The notes under the pieces were generated by a model. That model ran no database searches. It had not been told where the DNA came from and saw nothing but the letters and a program-made list of their open reading frames with translations. Below, piece by piece: positions 1-7,002 of a stretch of DNA of 9,800 nucleotides (its first letter is position 1; each line of letters begins with the position of its first letter). A program made the position numbers and the translations under genes. Location of the stretch: positions 1 through 9,800 of the forward strand of contig JAADFV010000132.1 in NCBI GenBank assembly GCA_013152695.1, written 5' to 3'. This DNA comes from Chloroflexota bacterium. GTDB taxonomy: Bacteria; Chloroflexota; Anaerolineae; J102.

Positions 1-2433
1 GCCGATCAGCGCATATCTCAATCTTTCGACTCGGGTGAAACCTGGTCTCTCCAACCCTACTGGGATTGGGAACACACTGCTCGGCGCCTGGCCCTCTCAC
101 CCCATTTTGGCAGCGATCAGAGCCTGATTGCGGCGGGAAGCTCCATCTATCTTTCTGCTGATGGTGGTAGTACCTGGCACGAGGCTGCCAGTCCCCCGCC
201 TCTCACTGTATCCGACTCTCCCCGCTGGACGCCCAGCCAACTGGCCGTCGTTTCCACGGGAGCAACGTCCTGGAAAGCATGGCTTTCTCTCGTTCGCTAC
301 GACACCACCCCGCCTTACCAACGTCATGATCAGCTATGGCAAAGCGTAGATGGCGGAGAAACCTGGCAGCAAGTCGCCTCTGCTCCCGACCGGCCCGTGA
401 TGGCTATCGCTGCCGACGCCGATTATACGAATTACCCCCATCTCTACCTGGCCACCGCCGATGACGACACCTTCGACGAAGACATGATCCCGGCGGACCT
501 TTATTTCAGCAACGATGACGGCCAACACTGGGCCAATCTCGGCGCCGCCCCTGATCTGTCTCCCCTCAGAGACTTATTCACCTCCACCGGTCTGGGCCGG
601 GCCATTTTGCTCGCCGCCGATCAGGTGTGGAAACTGGATGCCGAGAGTGCCCCCACCGCCACCCCCAACCCCTGTCAAGAACTTCTGCAAAACCGCAGTT
701 TCGAATACGAAGGCGTTTGGAACATTCCTGTCACCGCCTATCCTGCCCAGCGCACCACCGATCGACATCAGCAAGGTTGGTGGTCCATGCAGACAGGCAT
801 TATCACTGCCGCCGATAACACTTACAGCTACAGTGATTTTTGGCAGAGCGTCACCTTGCCTCTGGCTGACCAACTCACCCTGCGCTTTTGGCGCTGGCCC
901 CAAACAGATACCGGCACAACGTTCGCCGAGACACCATCCTCCCTTGCCACGACATCTCGCCTGACCCAACTGGGCTCTGTTCACACCTGGTCTGCCTTCC
1001 AACGCTGGCTTCGCAGCCAGAAAGAAGACCTGCAATACGCTCTCGTCATTACGCCGGATAGCCAACTCCACTTTCTCTATGCCGATATTCGCGATGATCG
1101 TGTCTGGCTCGAATCCACCTTTGATCTGCGTGATTATGCCGGCGAGACTGTTCGCCTCCAATTCGGTACATTCAACAACGGTGATGGCCCAATAACGGCA
1201 CAATACTTCGATAGTTTCAGCCTTCTCGCTTGTGGAAACACCCCCACCCCTACACTTACTCCCACCCACACACCGACTCTCACCCCTACCTTTACACCGA
1301 CAAAAACCTCCACACCCACACTTACACCTACTCGTACATCCACACCGACGCTCACGCCTACGCAAACATCTACGCCGACCCTCACACCCACCCAGACGTC
1401 TACCCCCACACTCACGCCCACACAAACCTCTACCCCTACACTCACCCCCACACAGACGTCCACGCCCACCCTTACTCCCACCCAAACATCGACACCCACC
1501 CTTACTCCCACCGCCACATCCACACCGCTCCCCCTCATCTACATGCCGCTCGTGTTCCACGACTACTGGACCGGCTCCCTGCGCTTTAGCGACAGCTACC
1601 CGGTCTACGCCCTCGCCCCCTCTCGTCTTCCCAAGGCTGTTTATGTGCTCGACAATCAAGGCCGCGTATGGCGTACATTCGATCGCGGCTTACATTGGCA
1701 AGACCTGGATATCGTCGGTAAATTGGGGAGGCCGGCCCTCTACCTTGGCGGAGGCCTCGCCGAACCTTTCGATCTTTGGGTCGTAACTGCATTCGGCCTT
1801 TATGTCAGCCATGACCAGGGTCAGCTTTGGACACACGTTTCCGCCTATCAGCCGCAAGCACCGATTACCGTCGACTTCGATAATCCCAACAATCTCTGGA
1901 GCGGTGGCATATTGGGAAGCTATGAAGGCGTGATCCGCAGCACAGACGGAGGACAAACCTGGCAACAAGCCGGCGTCGGCCTAACCGATCACATCCTTGC
2001 TTACATGCTTCTCATCAATCCCATCGATAAGCTTACAACCTTTGCTACGATGCGGGGAACGGGCGGGGAACAGCATCTTTGGCGGGGACAACTCCCAGAC
2101 TTGTGGAATTCGATCCCCAGCCCCAGCAACGAAACACCCATACCATCCCCGTACCTGGGCCTGGCAATTCGCTCCTCCGATCAAACACTCTGGGCAGGAG
2201 ACGATCGCGGCGCCCTGATGGTCAGTTTCAACCCCATGGAAGCAAATGGATCGCAGATCCTCTGGCAAAACAACACCATTTTTGGCGATTCCTACCTGGC
2301 TGTACCCTTAGCCTGGGGCGAAGGGCCTTCCCTGTATCTGCTCCTATGGCGAAAAACCGATGGCTATGGTGCCTTCTTACGCACCGACAATAACGGCCTT
2401 ACCTGGAACCAACTCTTCTTGCCGGGCAGCTAA
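1..2433 (+). CDS. Secreted Asp-box (BNR/sialidase-like) repeat protein with Thr-Pro linker, 5'-truncated
   Basis: The frame is open from the first base, so the start and any signal peptide lie upstream; 810 residues are visible, ending at TAA 2431-2433. Residue numbers count from the window edge. Eight Asp-box motifs (S/T-x-D-x-G-x-T/H-W type) are readable, at about 8-15, 52-59, 115-122 and 170-177, then 559-566, 603-610, 647-654 and 795-802. These mark beta-propeller blades as in sialidase/Ycf48-like proteins. Between the two groups lies a domain at about 223-411 that opens with [11 protein letters not shown] and resembles a carbohydrate-binding jelly roll, then a Thr-Pro linker at 414-509 and an IYMPLVF segment. 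The only two cysteines, C225 and C411, bracket the middle domain, which suggests one disulfide and an extracellular location. No sialidase arginine triad can be assigned, so a binding or structural role is as likely as catalysis. No C-terminal anchor is seen. The protein type is clear; the function is unknown. Confidence 0.85.
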   Translation, partial: ADQRISQSFDSGETWSLQPYWDWEHTARRLALSPHFGSDQSLIAAGSSIYLSADGGSTWHEAASPPPLTVSDSPRWTPSQLAVVSTGATSWKAWLSLVRYDTTPPYQRHDQLWQSVDGGETWQQVASAPDRPVMAIAADADYTNYPHLYLATADDDTFDEDMIPADLYFSNDDGQHWANLGAAPDLSPLRDLFTSTGLGRAILLAADQVWKLDAESAPTATPNPCQELLQNRSFEYEGVWNIPVTAYPAQRTTDRHQQGWWSMQTGIITAADNTYSYSDFWQSVTLPLADQLTLRFWRWPQTDTGTTFAETPSSLATTSRLTQLGSVHTWSAFQRWLRSQKEDLQYALVITPDSQLHFLYADIRDDRVWLESTFDLRDYAGETVRLQFGTFNNGDGPITAQYFDSFSLLACGNTPTPTLTPTHTPTLTPTFTPTKTSTPTLTPTRTSTPTLTPTQTSTPTLTPTQTSTPTLTPTQTSTPTLTPTQTSTPTLTPTQTSTPTLTPTATSTPLPLIYMPLVFHDYWTGSLRFSDSYPVYALAPSRLPKAVYVLDNQGRVWRTFDRGLHWQDLDIVGKLGRPALYLGGGLAEPFDLWVVTAFGLYVSHDQGQLWTHVSAYQPQAPITVDFDNPNNLWSGGILGSYEGVIRSTDGGQTWQQAGVGLTDHILAYMLLINPIDKLTTFATMRGTGGEQHLWRGQLPDLWNSIPSPSNETPIPSPYLGLAIRSSDQTLWAGDDRGALMVSFNPMEANGSQILWQNNTIFGDSYLAVPLAWGEGPSLYLLLWRKTDGYGAFLRTDNNGLTWNQLFLPGS
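1240..1527 (+). repeat. In-frame Thr-Pro tandem repeat, decamer [10 protein letters not shown]
   Basis: This tract encodes 96 residues that are almost only Thr, Pro, Leu and Ser. From 1309 to 1518 there are seven consecutive 30-bp units encoding [10 protein letters not shown], where x is R, then Q five times, then A; a partial STP follows. Codons for the same residue differ between units at most third positions, although the peptide is nearly invariant. It acts as an extended linker between two Asp-box modules and may be O-glycosylated. The base composition opens long false frames on both strands. Confidence 0.93.
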
Positions 2434-2457
2434 CCCTGCTCAATACCCTCGCCCCAC

Positions 2458-2499
2458 AACACCCTCTTCCTTCTCGTGGGAGAGGGTGTTTCTTTTTTT
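2458..2499 (+). terminator. Intrinsic terminator of the Asp-box protein gene
   Basis: AACACCCTCT (2458-2467) pairs perfectly with AGAGGGTGTT (2481-2490). The stem extends inward by C-G, C-G and one G-U pair to a 7-nt loop. A T-rich run (TCTTTTTTT, 2491-2499) follows at once. It begins 25 nt after the stop codon and separates this gene from the downstream cluster. Confidence 0.9.
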
Positions 2500-2533
2500 C
2501 ATCTTTATCCCACTCCGTGCTATGCTCTTTTAT
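2498..2533 (+). promoter_or_regulatory. Candidate extended -10 promoter giving a leaderless transcript
   Basis: TGcTATGCT (TG at 2518-2519, hexamer 2521-2526) is an extended -10 element. A weak -35 match, TTCATC at 2498-2503, lies 17 bp upstream. The predicted +1 is about 2533, next to the ATG at 2534. No Shine-Dalgarno sequence precedes that ATG, so the mRNA is probably leaderless. It sits directly after the terminator, as expected for a new transcription unit. Confidence 0.5.
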
Positions 2534-3325
2534 ATGAATACGTTACCGGAAAATACCTTTGATCTGAAGTGGACTGTAGCCCTGGCCAAAGAGGCAGGTG
2601 CTATTGGCCTGAGGTATTATCGACACACGCGCAGCGAGCGTAAAGCCGATAATACGGTCGTCACCGAAGCAGACCGGGCCATCGAGGCCTTCTTGGTTGA
2701 AGAAATCCGCCGTCGCTATCCTCAGGATGGTATTTTAGGTGAGGAAAATGTCAATTATCAACGCGAGGCTGTTGCACAGTGGATTCTAGACCCCATTGAC
2801 GGCACCAGTATGTTTGCCGCCGGGATGCCTATCTGGTGTGTCAGTATCGGCTACATGGTTGACAACCAACTACGCGCCGGCGTTGTTTACCTACCGGTAG
2901 TCAATGATTGCTTTGCTGCCGATCTCAACGGCCCTGCCACCTGCAACGGCCAGCCCATCAAGGTTGCTTCACCAGCAGCGATCGATAACGAAACTACCCT
3001 GATTGCCTCGGCCGACACCCATCGTATTTGGGAAACCGCATTCCCCGGCAAGATCAGGGCCTTAGGTTCCTGTGCCGCCCATGGCTGCTACGTTGCCCAA
3101 GGCAGTGTCATCGGCGCTGTCAACAGCCGTACAGCTCTCTGGGATGTGGCTGGTATCATTCCCATCATGGAACGGGCTGGCGCGACCGTCACGCTCTTCG
3201 ATGGCACGCCCTTGCCGATTATCGATATGTTGGATGGACGTAAAGCACCACAACCTCTGGTTATGGCCTCCGATTACTATGCCGAAGTGATCCGGCGCAC
3301 CCTAAAACCCAAACAGAAAAAATAA
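2534..3325 (+). CDS. Inositol monophosphatase-family phosphatase
   Basis: A 263-residue protein, the usual length for this family of Mg-dependent, Li-sensitive phosphatases that hydrolyse small phosphate monoesters. The metal-site motifs are all present: G69-E70-E71-N, then WILDPIDGT with D86, I88, D89, G90 and T91, and the C-terminal motif W203-D204 followed by VAGIIPIMERAG. The substrate is not fixed by sequence: inositol-1-phosphate, histidinol phosphate, 3'-phosphoadenosine-5'-phosphate and fructose-1,6-bisphosphate are hydrolysed by different relatives. The frame is open further upstream, but that part crosses the terminator of the preceding gene. ATG 2534 fits the promoter; ATG 2522, overlapping the -10 box, is the alternative and would add four residues. 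The stop lies 3 nt before the glycosyltransferase start, so the two are surely co-transcribed. It may process a phosphorylated sugar or polyol linked to envelope synthesis, but that is inference. Confidence 0.88.
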   Translation: MNTLPENTFDLKWTVALAKEAGAIGLRYYRHTRSERKADNTVVTEADRAIEAFLVEEIRRRYPQDGILGEENVNYQREAVAQWILDPIDGTSMFAAGMPIWCVSIGYMVDNQLRAGVVYLPVVNDCFAADLNGPATCNGQPIKVASPAAIDNETTLIASADTHRIWETAFPGKIRALGSCAAHGCYVAQGSVIGAVNSRTALWDVAGIIPIMERAGATVTLFDGTPLPIIDMLDGRKAPQPLVMASDYYAEVIRRTLKPKQKK

Positions 3326-3328
3326 ACC

Positions 3329-4564
3329 GTGAAGCTTCTTGTCCTCACGCCACAACTTCCCTATCCACCGCATCAGGGCACTACCCTACGCAACTATAAT
3401 TTGCTCAAGCGGCTGGCATCACGTCATACGATTCGGCTGTTTAGTCTACTTGGCCCCAACGATGACGCCGAGGCGCCACCGCTGAAGGCAATAGTCGAAC
3501 ATCTGATCACCGCGCCCCAGCCCCAGCGCACGGGCAGAGATCGCCTCCGGGACCTGCTGCTGAACCCCTTGCCCGACATGGCCCTGCGATTGTGGTCATC
3601 CAGCGCCTGGAGACGCTTACAACAACACGTACGAGCTCATCCCCCCGATTTGATCCAGGTGGAAGGGATAGAGATGGTGCCTTATTGGTTGAAACTGGTC
3701 GAGCAAGGAGAAAAGCTTCCGCCCGTAGTGTACGACGCCCATAACGCCGAAGCATTGCTGCAACACCGGGCATTTCTGGCAGATTTACGGCGTCCCCGTC
3801 GTTGGCCGGCCGCTGCTTATTCCGCGATCCAGACCCTTAAGTTGCAACGCTATGAACGACAGCTATTGCGCCAGGCTGCTGGCATTGCCGCCGTCAGCGA
3901 GGCTGATGCTCGCACCCTCAAGCGCCTCGCACCCCATAGCCAGATCGCTGTAATTACCAACGGCGTAGATATCGCCTTATACGAACCGAACAAATCCTAC
4001 CCCAATCCCTACCAGCATCCCGGCCCCAATCTGGTTTTTACCGGCAAAATGGATTTCCGCCCTAACGTAGATGGGGTTCTTTGGTTTGCGCAGGAAGTCA
4101 TGCCCCATCTGCTTGCCACCAAGCTCAATCCTCATTTCTGGATTGTGGGCAAAAACCCTCATCCCCGCCTAAATCGTCTTCGTACCCGTCCCGATATCAC
4201 GATTACCGGCTCTGTACCCGATATTCTCCCCTATATCGCTCATGCCGATCTTTACGTCGTTCCCTTATTGGCAGGAGGGGGAACGCGGCTGAAAATTCTC
4301 GAGGCCATGGCCATGGCCAAGCCGATTGTCTCCACACGTTTGGGCGCAGATGGTTTCCCCGTCAGGAACGGGGAGCAGCTTATATTGGCCGATGATCCTG
4401 TCACCTTTGCCAAACAATGCCGAGAATTACTACACGACAAAGAAAAGGCAACCACGCTCGGCTTGCATGGCAGACTTTTTGTAGAAACGCGGTATAATTG
4501 GGACCATATTGTGCCTCGCCTTGAACAACTTTACGCACAAATTTCCTATTCCGACCATCACTGA
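3329..4564 (+). CDS. GT4-type glycosyltransferase (group 1, TIGR03087-like)
   Basis: 411 residues, starting at GTG 3329. There is no Shine-Dalgarno sequence, but the start is 3 nt after the previous stop, so translation is probably coupled. It has a GT-B fold. The N-terminal acceptor domain starts with a beta strand and loop, LLVLTPQLPYPPHQGTTLRN, and carries YDAHNAE at 135-141. The C-terminal nucleotide-sugar domain runs from about 230, with NLVFTGKMDFRPNVDG, WIVGKNP and the donor-site segment GGGTRLKILEAMA. In that segment E325 is the conserved second glutamate of the usual E-x7-E motif and the first glutamate is replaced by Gly, as in the PEP-CTERM/EpsH-associated sugar transferase group. 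No membrane segments are seen; it probably works in the cytoplasm at the inner membrane on polysaccharide or glycolipid. Donor and acceptor cannot be read from the sequence, and no other polysaccharide gene is in view. Confidence 0.88.
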   Translation: MKLLVLTPQLPYPPHQGTTLRNYNLLKRLASRHTIRLFSLLGPNDDAEAPPLKAIVEHLITAPQPQRTGRDRLRDLLLNPLPDMALRLWSSSAWRRLQQHVRAHPPDLIQVEGIEMVPYWLKLVEQGEKLPPVVYDAHNAEALLQHRAFLADLRRPRRWPAAAYSAIQTLKLQRYERQLLRQAAGIAAVSEADARTLKRLAPHSQIAVITNGVDIALYEPNKSYPNPYQHPGPNLVFTGKMDFRPNVDGVLWFAQEVMPHLLATKLNPHFWIVGKNPHPRLNRLRTRPDITITGSVPDILPYIAHADLYVVPLLAGGGTRLKILEAMAMAKPIVSTRLGADGFPVRNGEQLILADDPVTFAKQCRELLHDKEKATTLGLHGRLFVETRYNWDHIVPRLEQLYAQISYSDHH

Positions 4565-4591
4565 TTCATTCATACTTAGGAGGATTCACAA

Positions 4592-6460
4592 ATGCCTCAC
4601 GGTTACCACGGCAAAATCTTACATGTTTACCTGGATCGCATGGCGCTTGAGGTGGAGACTCCCCCAGAGTCATTTTATCGGACTTATGTGGGGGGAAGTG
4701 CTCTTGGCGCCTATTATCTCCTCAAGCATACGCCGGCAGGCGCGGATCCTCTCGGCCCAGAAAACACGCTCACGCTCTCCCTCAGTGTCCTTACCGGCGC
4801 CCCTGTTTCAGGACAGAGTCGCATCACGGCAGTGGCAAAGTCACCCCTCACCGGTGCCGTGGGAGATTCGCAAGCAGGCGGCTATTTCCCCGCCGAAATG
4901 AAATTCGCCGGTTTTGATGCATTCGTCATTCATGGCCGCGCCGAAAAGCCGGTCTACCTGTGGGTGCACAACGGCGAGGCCGAGCTCCGTCCCGCCGATC
5001 ATCTTTGGGGCAAAACGACTGGGGAGGTGGACGATATTCTCATGGAGGAATTGGGGGACAAGCGCATCGAAATCTTGCAGGCCGGCATTGCCGGTGAAAA
5101 CCTGGTACGCTACGCAGCCCTGATCAACATGGCCAATCGTGCCAACGGCCGTACAGGCATGGGCGCGGTCATGGCCAGTAAGAACCTCAAAGCTATCGCC
5201 GTACGGGGCAATATGCGCCCTTCGCTGGCCGATAAAAAAGTGCTTAATAATCTCGCGCGTTGGGGTGCCAAAGAGTTCCCCGAATCAGATTTGTATAGCA
5301 TGGGCGTCCTGGGCACTGCCTCAGTCGTGATTCCCCAAAACAATGTGGGAGGCTTACCCACCCACAACTGGGATAGCGGTTATTTCGAAACGGCCGAAGC
5401 ACTCTCGGGCGAAAAGATGTCGGAAACCATTCTCAAGAAGCGCGAGTCCTGCTACGCCTGTACGGTACGCTGTAAACGTGTCGTTGAAGTCACAGAAGGC
5501 CCCTACAAAGTTGATCCCCGCTATGGCGGCCCTGAATATGAAACCCTGGCTACACTCGGCTCTTACTGCAATATCGACGATCTGGTAGCTGTATCCTATG
5601 CCAACGAGCTTTGTGGCGCTTATGGTCTGGATACGATCTCTTGCGGGGCTACGATTGCCTGGGCCATGGATTGCTTCGAGCAGGGCTTGATCAGCACTGC
5701 TGACACCGGCGGAATCGAGTTGCGCTTTGGCAATGCCGAGGCCATGGTGAAGATGGTGGAGCAAATCGCCCGTCGAGAAGGGTTTGGTGACATTCTCGCA
5801 GAAGGCTCGGCCCTGGCCGCGCAAAAACTCGGTCGTGGTGAAGACCTGGTGGTTGCCGTCAAGGGCTCGGAACTGCCTGCCCACATGCCCCAGGTCAAAC
5901 GCTCGCTCGCCCTCATTTATGCGGTCAATCCTTTTGGCGCCGATCACCAATCTCATGAACATGATCCCGCCTACAAATACTATCCCGAACGGATGGCAGA
6001 GATCGGCCTTACCAATCCCCAGCCAAACAAAGTGCTGAACGAAGAAAAGGTACGGTTTTCTCTCATCACCGAGTATCTTTACAGCGCTATGGATACTTAC
6101 AATGTCTGTCAGTTTGTGTGGGGGCCGGCCTGGCAACTCTATTCGACCCAGCAAATGGCAGAAATGATCGAGAGTGTCACCGGTTGGGAAACAAGCATCG
6201 ATGAAATCTTACGCGTAGGCCAGCGACGCCTCAACCTTCTTCGTGCCTTCAATGCCCGCGAAGGTTTTACTCGCGCCCAGGATATTTTGCCCCAAAAGAT
6301 GTACAAACCGCTCAAAGGTGGCAAGAGTGATGGTCTCTTTGTCAGTCAAGATGAGCTCGAGCCCGCCAAGGATATGTATTACGAGATGGCAGGATGGGAT
6401 GTCAGTACCGGCGTTCCCACCCGAAAAACCTTAGAAGAGCTAGACCTAGCGTGTGGGTAG
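4592..6460 (+). CDS. aor: Tungsten-containing aldehyde:ferredoxin oxidoreductase
   Basis: 622 residues, a usual length for the family (Pyrococcus furiosus AOR has 605). The enzyme oxidises aldehydes to carboxylates, passing electrons through a [4Fe-4S] cluster to ferredoxin, with tungsten held by two pyranopterins. The N-terminal pterin-binding domain, about 1-210, shows GGSALGAYYLL, GQSRITAVAKSPLTG and NGRTGMGAVMASKNLKAIAVRG. Cluster ligands are C287-x2-C290-x3-C294 with C506 (in DTYNVCQF) as the fourth, spaced like C288/C291/C295/C494 of the Pyrococcus enzyme. E315 in GPEYET and H452 in GADH probably match the catalytic Glu and His near the metal. AGGAGG at 4578-4583 is 8 nt before the ATG, a strong site, so this gene may be translated more than its two upstream neighbours. 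It lies 27 nt after the glycosyltransferase. No MoaD/ThiS-like or ferredoxin partner gene adjoins. The aldehyde substrate is unknown; relatives include FOR and GAPOR, so the subtype is uncertain. Confidence 0.93.
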   Translation: MPHGYHGKILHVYLDRMALEVETPPESFYRTYVGGSALGAYYLLKHTPAGADPLGPENTLTLSLSVLTGAPVSGQSRITAVAKSPLTGAVGDSQAGGYFPAEMKFAGFDAFVIHGRAEKPVYLWVHNGEAELRPADHLWGKTTGEVDDILMEELGDKRIEILQAGIAGENLVRYAALINMANRANGRTGMGAVMASKNLKAIAVRGNMRPSLADKKVLNNLARWGAKEFPESDLYSMGVLGTASVVIPQNNVGGLPTHNWDSGYFETAEALSGEKMSETILKKRESCYACTVRCKRVVEVTEGPYKVDPRYGGPEYETLATLGSYCNIDDLVAVSYANELCGAYGLDTISCGATIAWAMDCFEQGLISTADTGGIELRFGNAEAMVKMVEQIARREGFGDILAEGSALAAQKLGRGEDLVVAVKGSELPAHMPQVKRSLALIYAVNPFGADHQSHEHDPAYKYYPERMAEIGLTNPQPNKVLNEEKVRFSLITEYLYSAMDTYNVCQFVWGPAWQLYSTQQMAEMIESVTGWETSIDEILRVGQRRLNLLRAFNAREGFTRAQDILPQKMYKPLKGGKSDGLFVSQDELEPAKDMYYEMAGWDVSTGVPTRKTLEELDLACG

Positions 6461-6524
6461 CCGAACTTCTGGAACAGTCATCATGAACGGCTGCACGCCA
6501 ATAAGGACAAAAGTCGGACGCAAT
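6461..6524. other. Spacer after the oxidoreductase gene
   Basis: 64 bp between the oxidoreductase stop and the MITE-like element. I see no terminator hairpin with a T-run and no frame of interest. Transcription of the three-gene cluster may therefore run into the element before it stops. Confidence 0.5.
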
Positions 6525-6809
6525 TAAGTGTAAACACGTAAGTTGTGAGGGATAATTGACGTTATTTCCTTACAAATACGCCCCTAAACTGTCATTCTGA
6601 GCGACTTTTTGAGGTCAATACACATCAAATGGATACGAATATCAATACGAAAAGGCCCATTACGGGGCCAATTCTAGCGAAGAATCTAGCGATTTATTGA
6701 CTGCTAGACCCTTCACTAGCGTTTCCTGTTCATGTCAGTTGTGCATTTGACCCGTTCAGGGTGACACATTGTGTGTTCTAATCCAACTACACTTCTGTGT
6801 TTACACTTA
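6525..6809. mobile_element. MITE-like non-coding element with terminal inverted repeats
   Basis: A 13-bp perfect inverted repeat, TAAGTGTAAACAC at 6525-6537 and GTGTTTACACTTA at 6797-6809, bounds 285 bp with no coding potential. The similarity continues inward, with 23 of 31 positions matching between 6525-6555 and the reverse complement of 6779-6809. If the outer TA on each side is a target duplication, the element proper is 6527-6807 (281 bp), which would suit IS630/Tc1-mariner-type mobilisation. It lies in a gene-free stretch after the oxidoreductase. No transposase is present in the window. The mobile nature is inference from structure; two near-palindromic operator sites are the alternative. 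Confidence 0.55.
6590..6766. repeat. Inner imperfect palindromic intergenic repeat (TGTCATTCTGAGCG type)
   Basis: TGTCATTCTGAGCG at 6590-6603 and CGTTCAGGGTGACA at 6753-6766 are inverted relative to each other (11 of 14 pair). The interior carries CGAAGAATCTAGCGA and TAGACCCTTCAC segments, and TCTAGCGA occurs twice, at 6673-6680 and 6685-6692. A short GGCCC/GGGCC hairpin lies at 6654-6669. From memory this wording (TCATTCTGAGCG ... GAAGAATCT ... CAGGGTGACA) is a common intergenic repeat of bacterial genomes; I cannot check that here. It is nested within the terminal inverted repeats of the larger element. Confidence 0.5.
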
Positions 6810-6839
6810 GTGCAGATGCATGCAGATTTATATCTTTCT

Positions 6840-6870
6840 GATCAGCGTCATCCTTTCGATCTGCGTCATC
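6840..6870. repeat. Short direct repeat GATC(A/T)GCGTCATC, 18-bp period
   Basis: GATCAGCGTCATC (6840-6852) and GATCTGCGTCATC (6858-6870) match at 12 of 13 positions. A further ATCAGCG overlaps the end of the second copy. Just upstream TGCAGAT occurs twice (6811-6817, 6821-6827). The stretch has no convincing frame and looks like part of a second intergenic repeat family. Confidence 0.45.
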
Positions 6871-6915
6871 AGCGTTCTATTTTTGCACGCTTGTCCCCCT
6901 ATCATTGAACTAAAA

Positions 6916-6942
6916 TGCGACGCACCTGCGAGGTGCGTCGCA
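6916..6942 (-). terminator. Perfect 12-bp hairpin, probable terminator of the minus-strand acetyltransferase gene
   Basis: TGCGACGCACCT (6916-6927) and AGGTGCGTCGCA (6931-6942) pair without mismatch around a 3-nt GCG loop. Read on the minus strand, the hairpin lies about 60 nt after the acetyltransferase stop and is followed by TTTTAGTTC, a short T-rich tail. On the plus strand the following bases are not T-rich. A repeat-derived hairpin without terminator activity is the alternative. Confidence 0.6.
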
Positions 6943-7002
6943 CTTCCTTGGCGCCATGGCATGAGGGGGAATGAAAACATCGAGCTGGCCTTGACGAGCC
7001 GA

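Noticed and set aside
1309..1518. Evenly spaced 30-bp repeats as a CRISPR array
   Set aside because: The units are contiguous, in frame and without unique spacers; they encode a protein linker.
574..1659. Long minus-strand open frames opposite the Asp-box protein, including a Val-Gly-rich one at 1134-1538
   Set aside because: They arise from the Thr-Pro codon repeats and skewed composition of the plus-strand gene; no start site or family resemblance was seen, and the plus-strand protein is well supported.
2360..2533. N-terminal extension of the phosphatase frame
   Set aside because: It overlaps the end of the upstream gene and crosses a strong intrinsic terminator; the phosphatase has full family length from 2534.
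5354..6154. 266-codon open frame antisense to the oxidoreductase gene
   Set aside because: It is a shadow frame inside a well-conserved enzyme gene whose cluster cysteines fall in the plus-strand frame.
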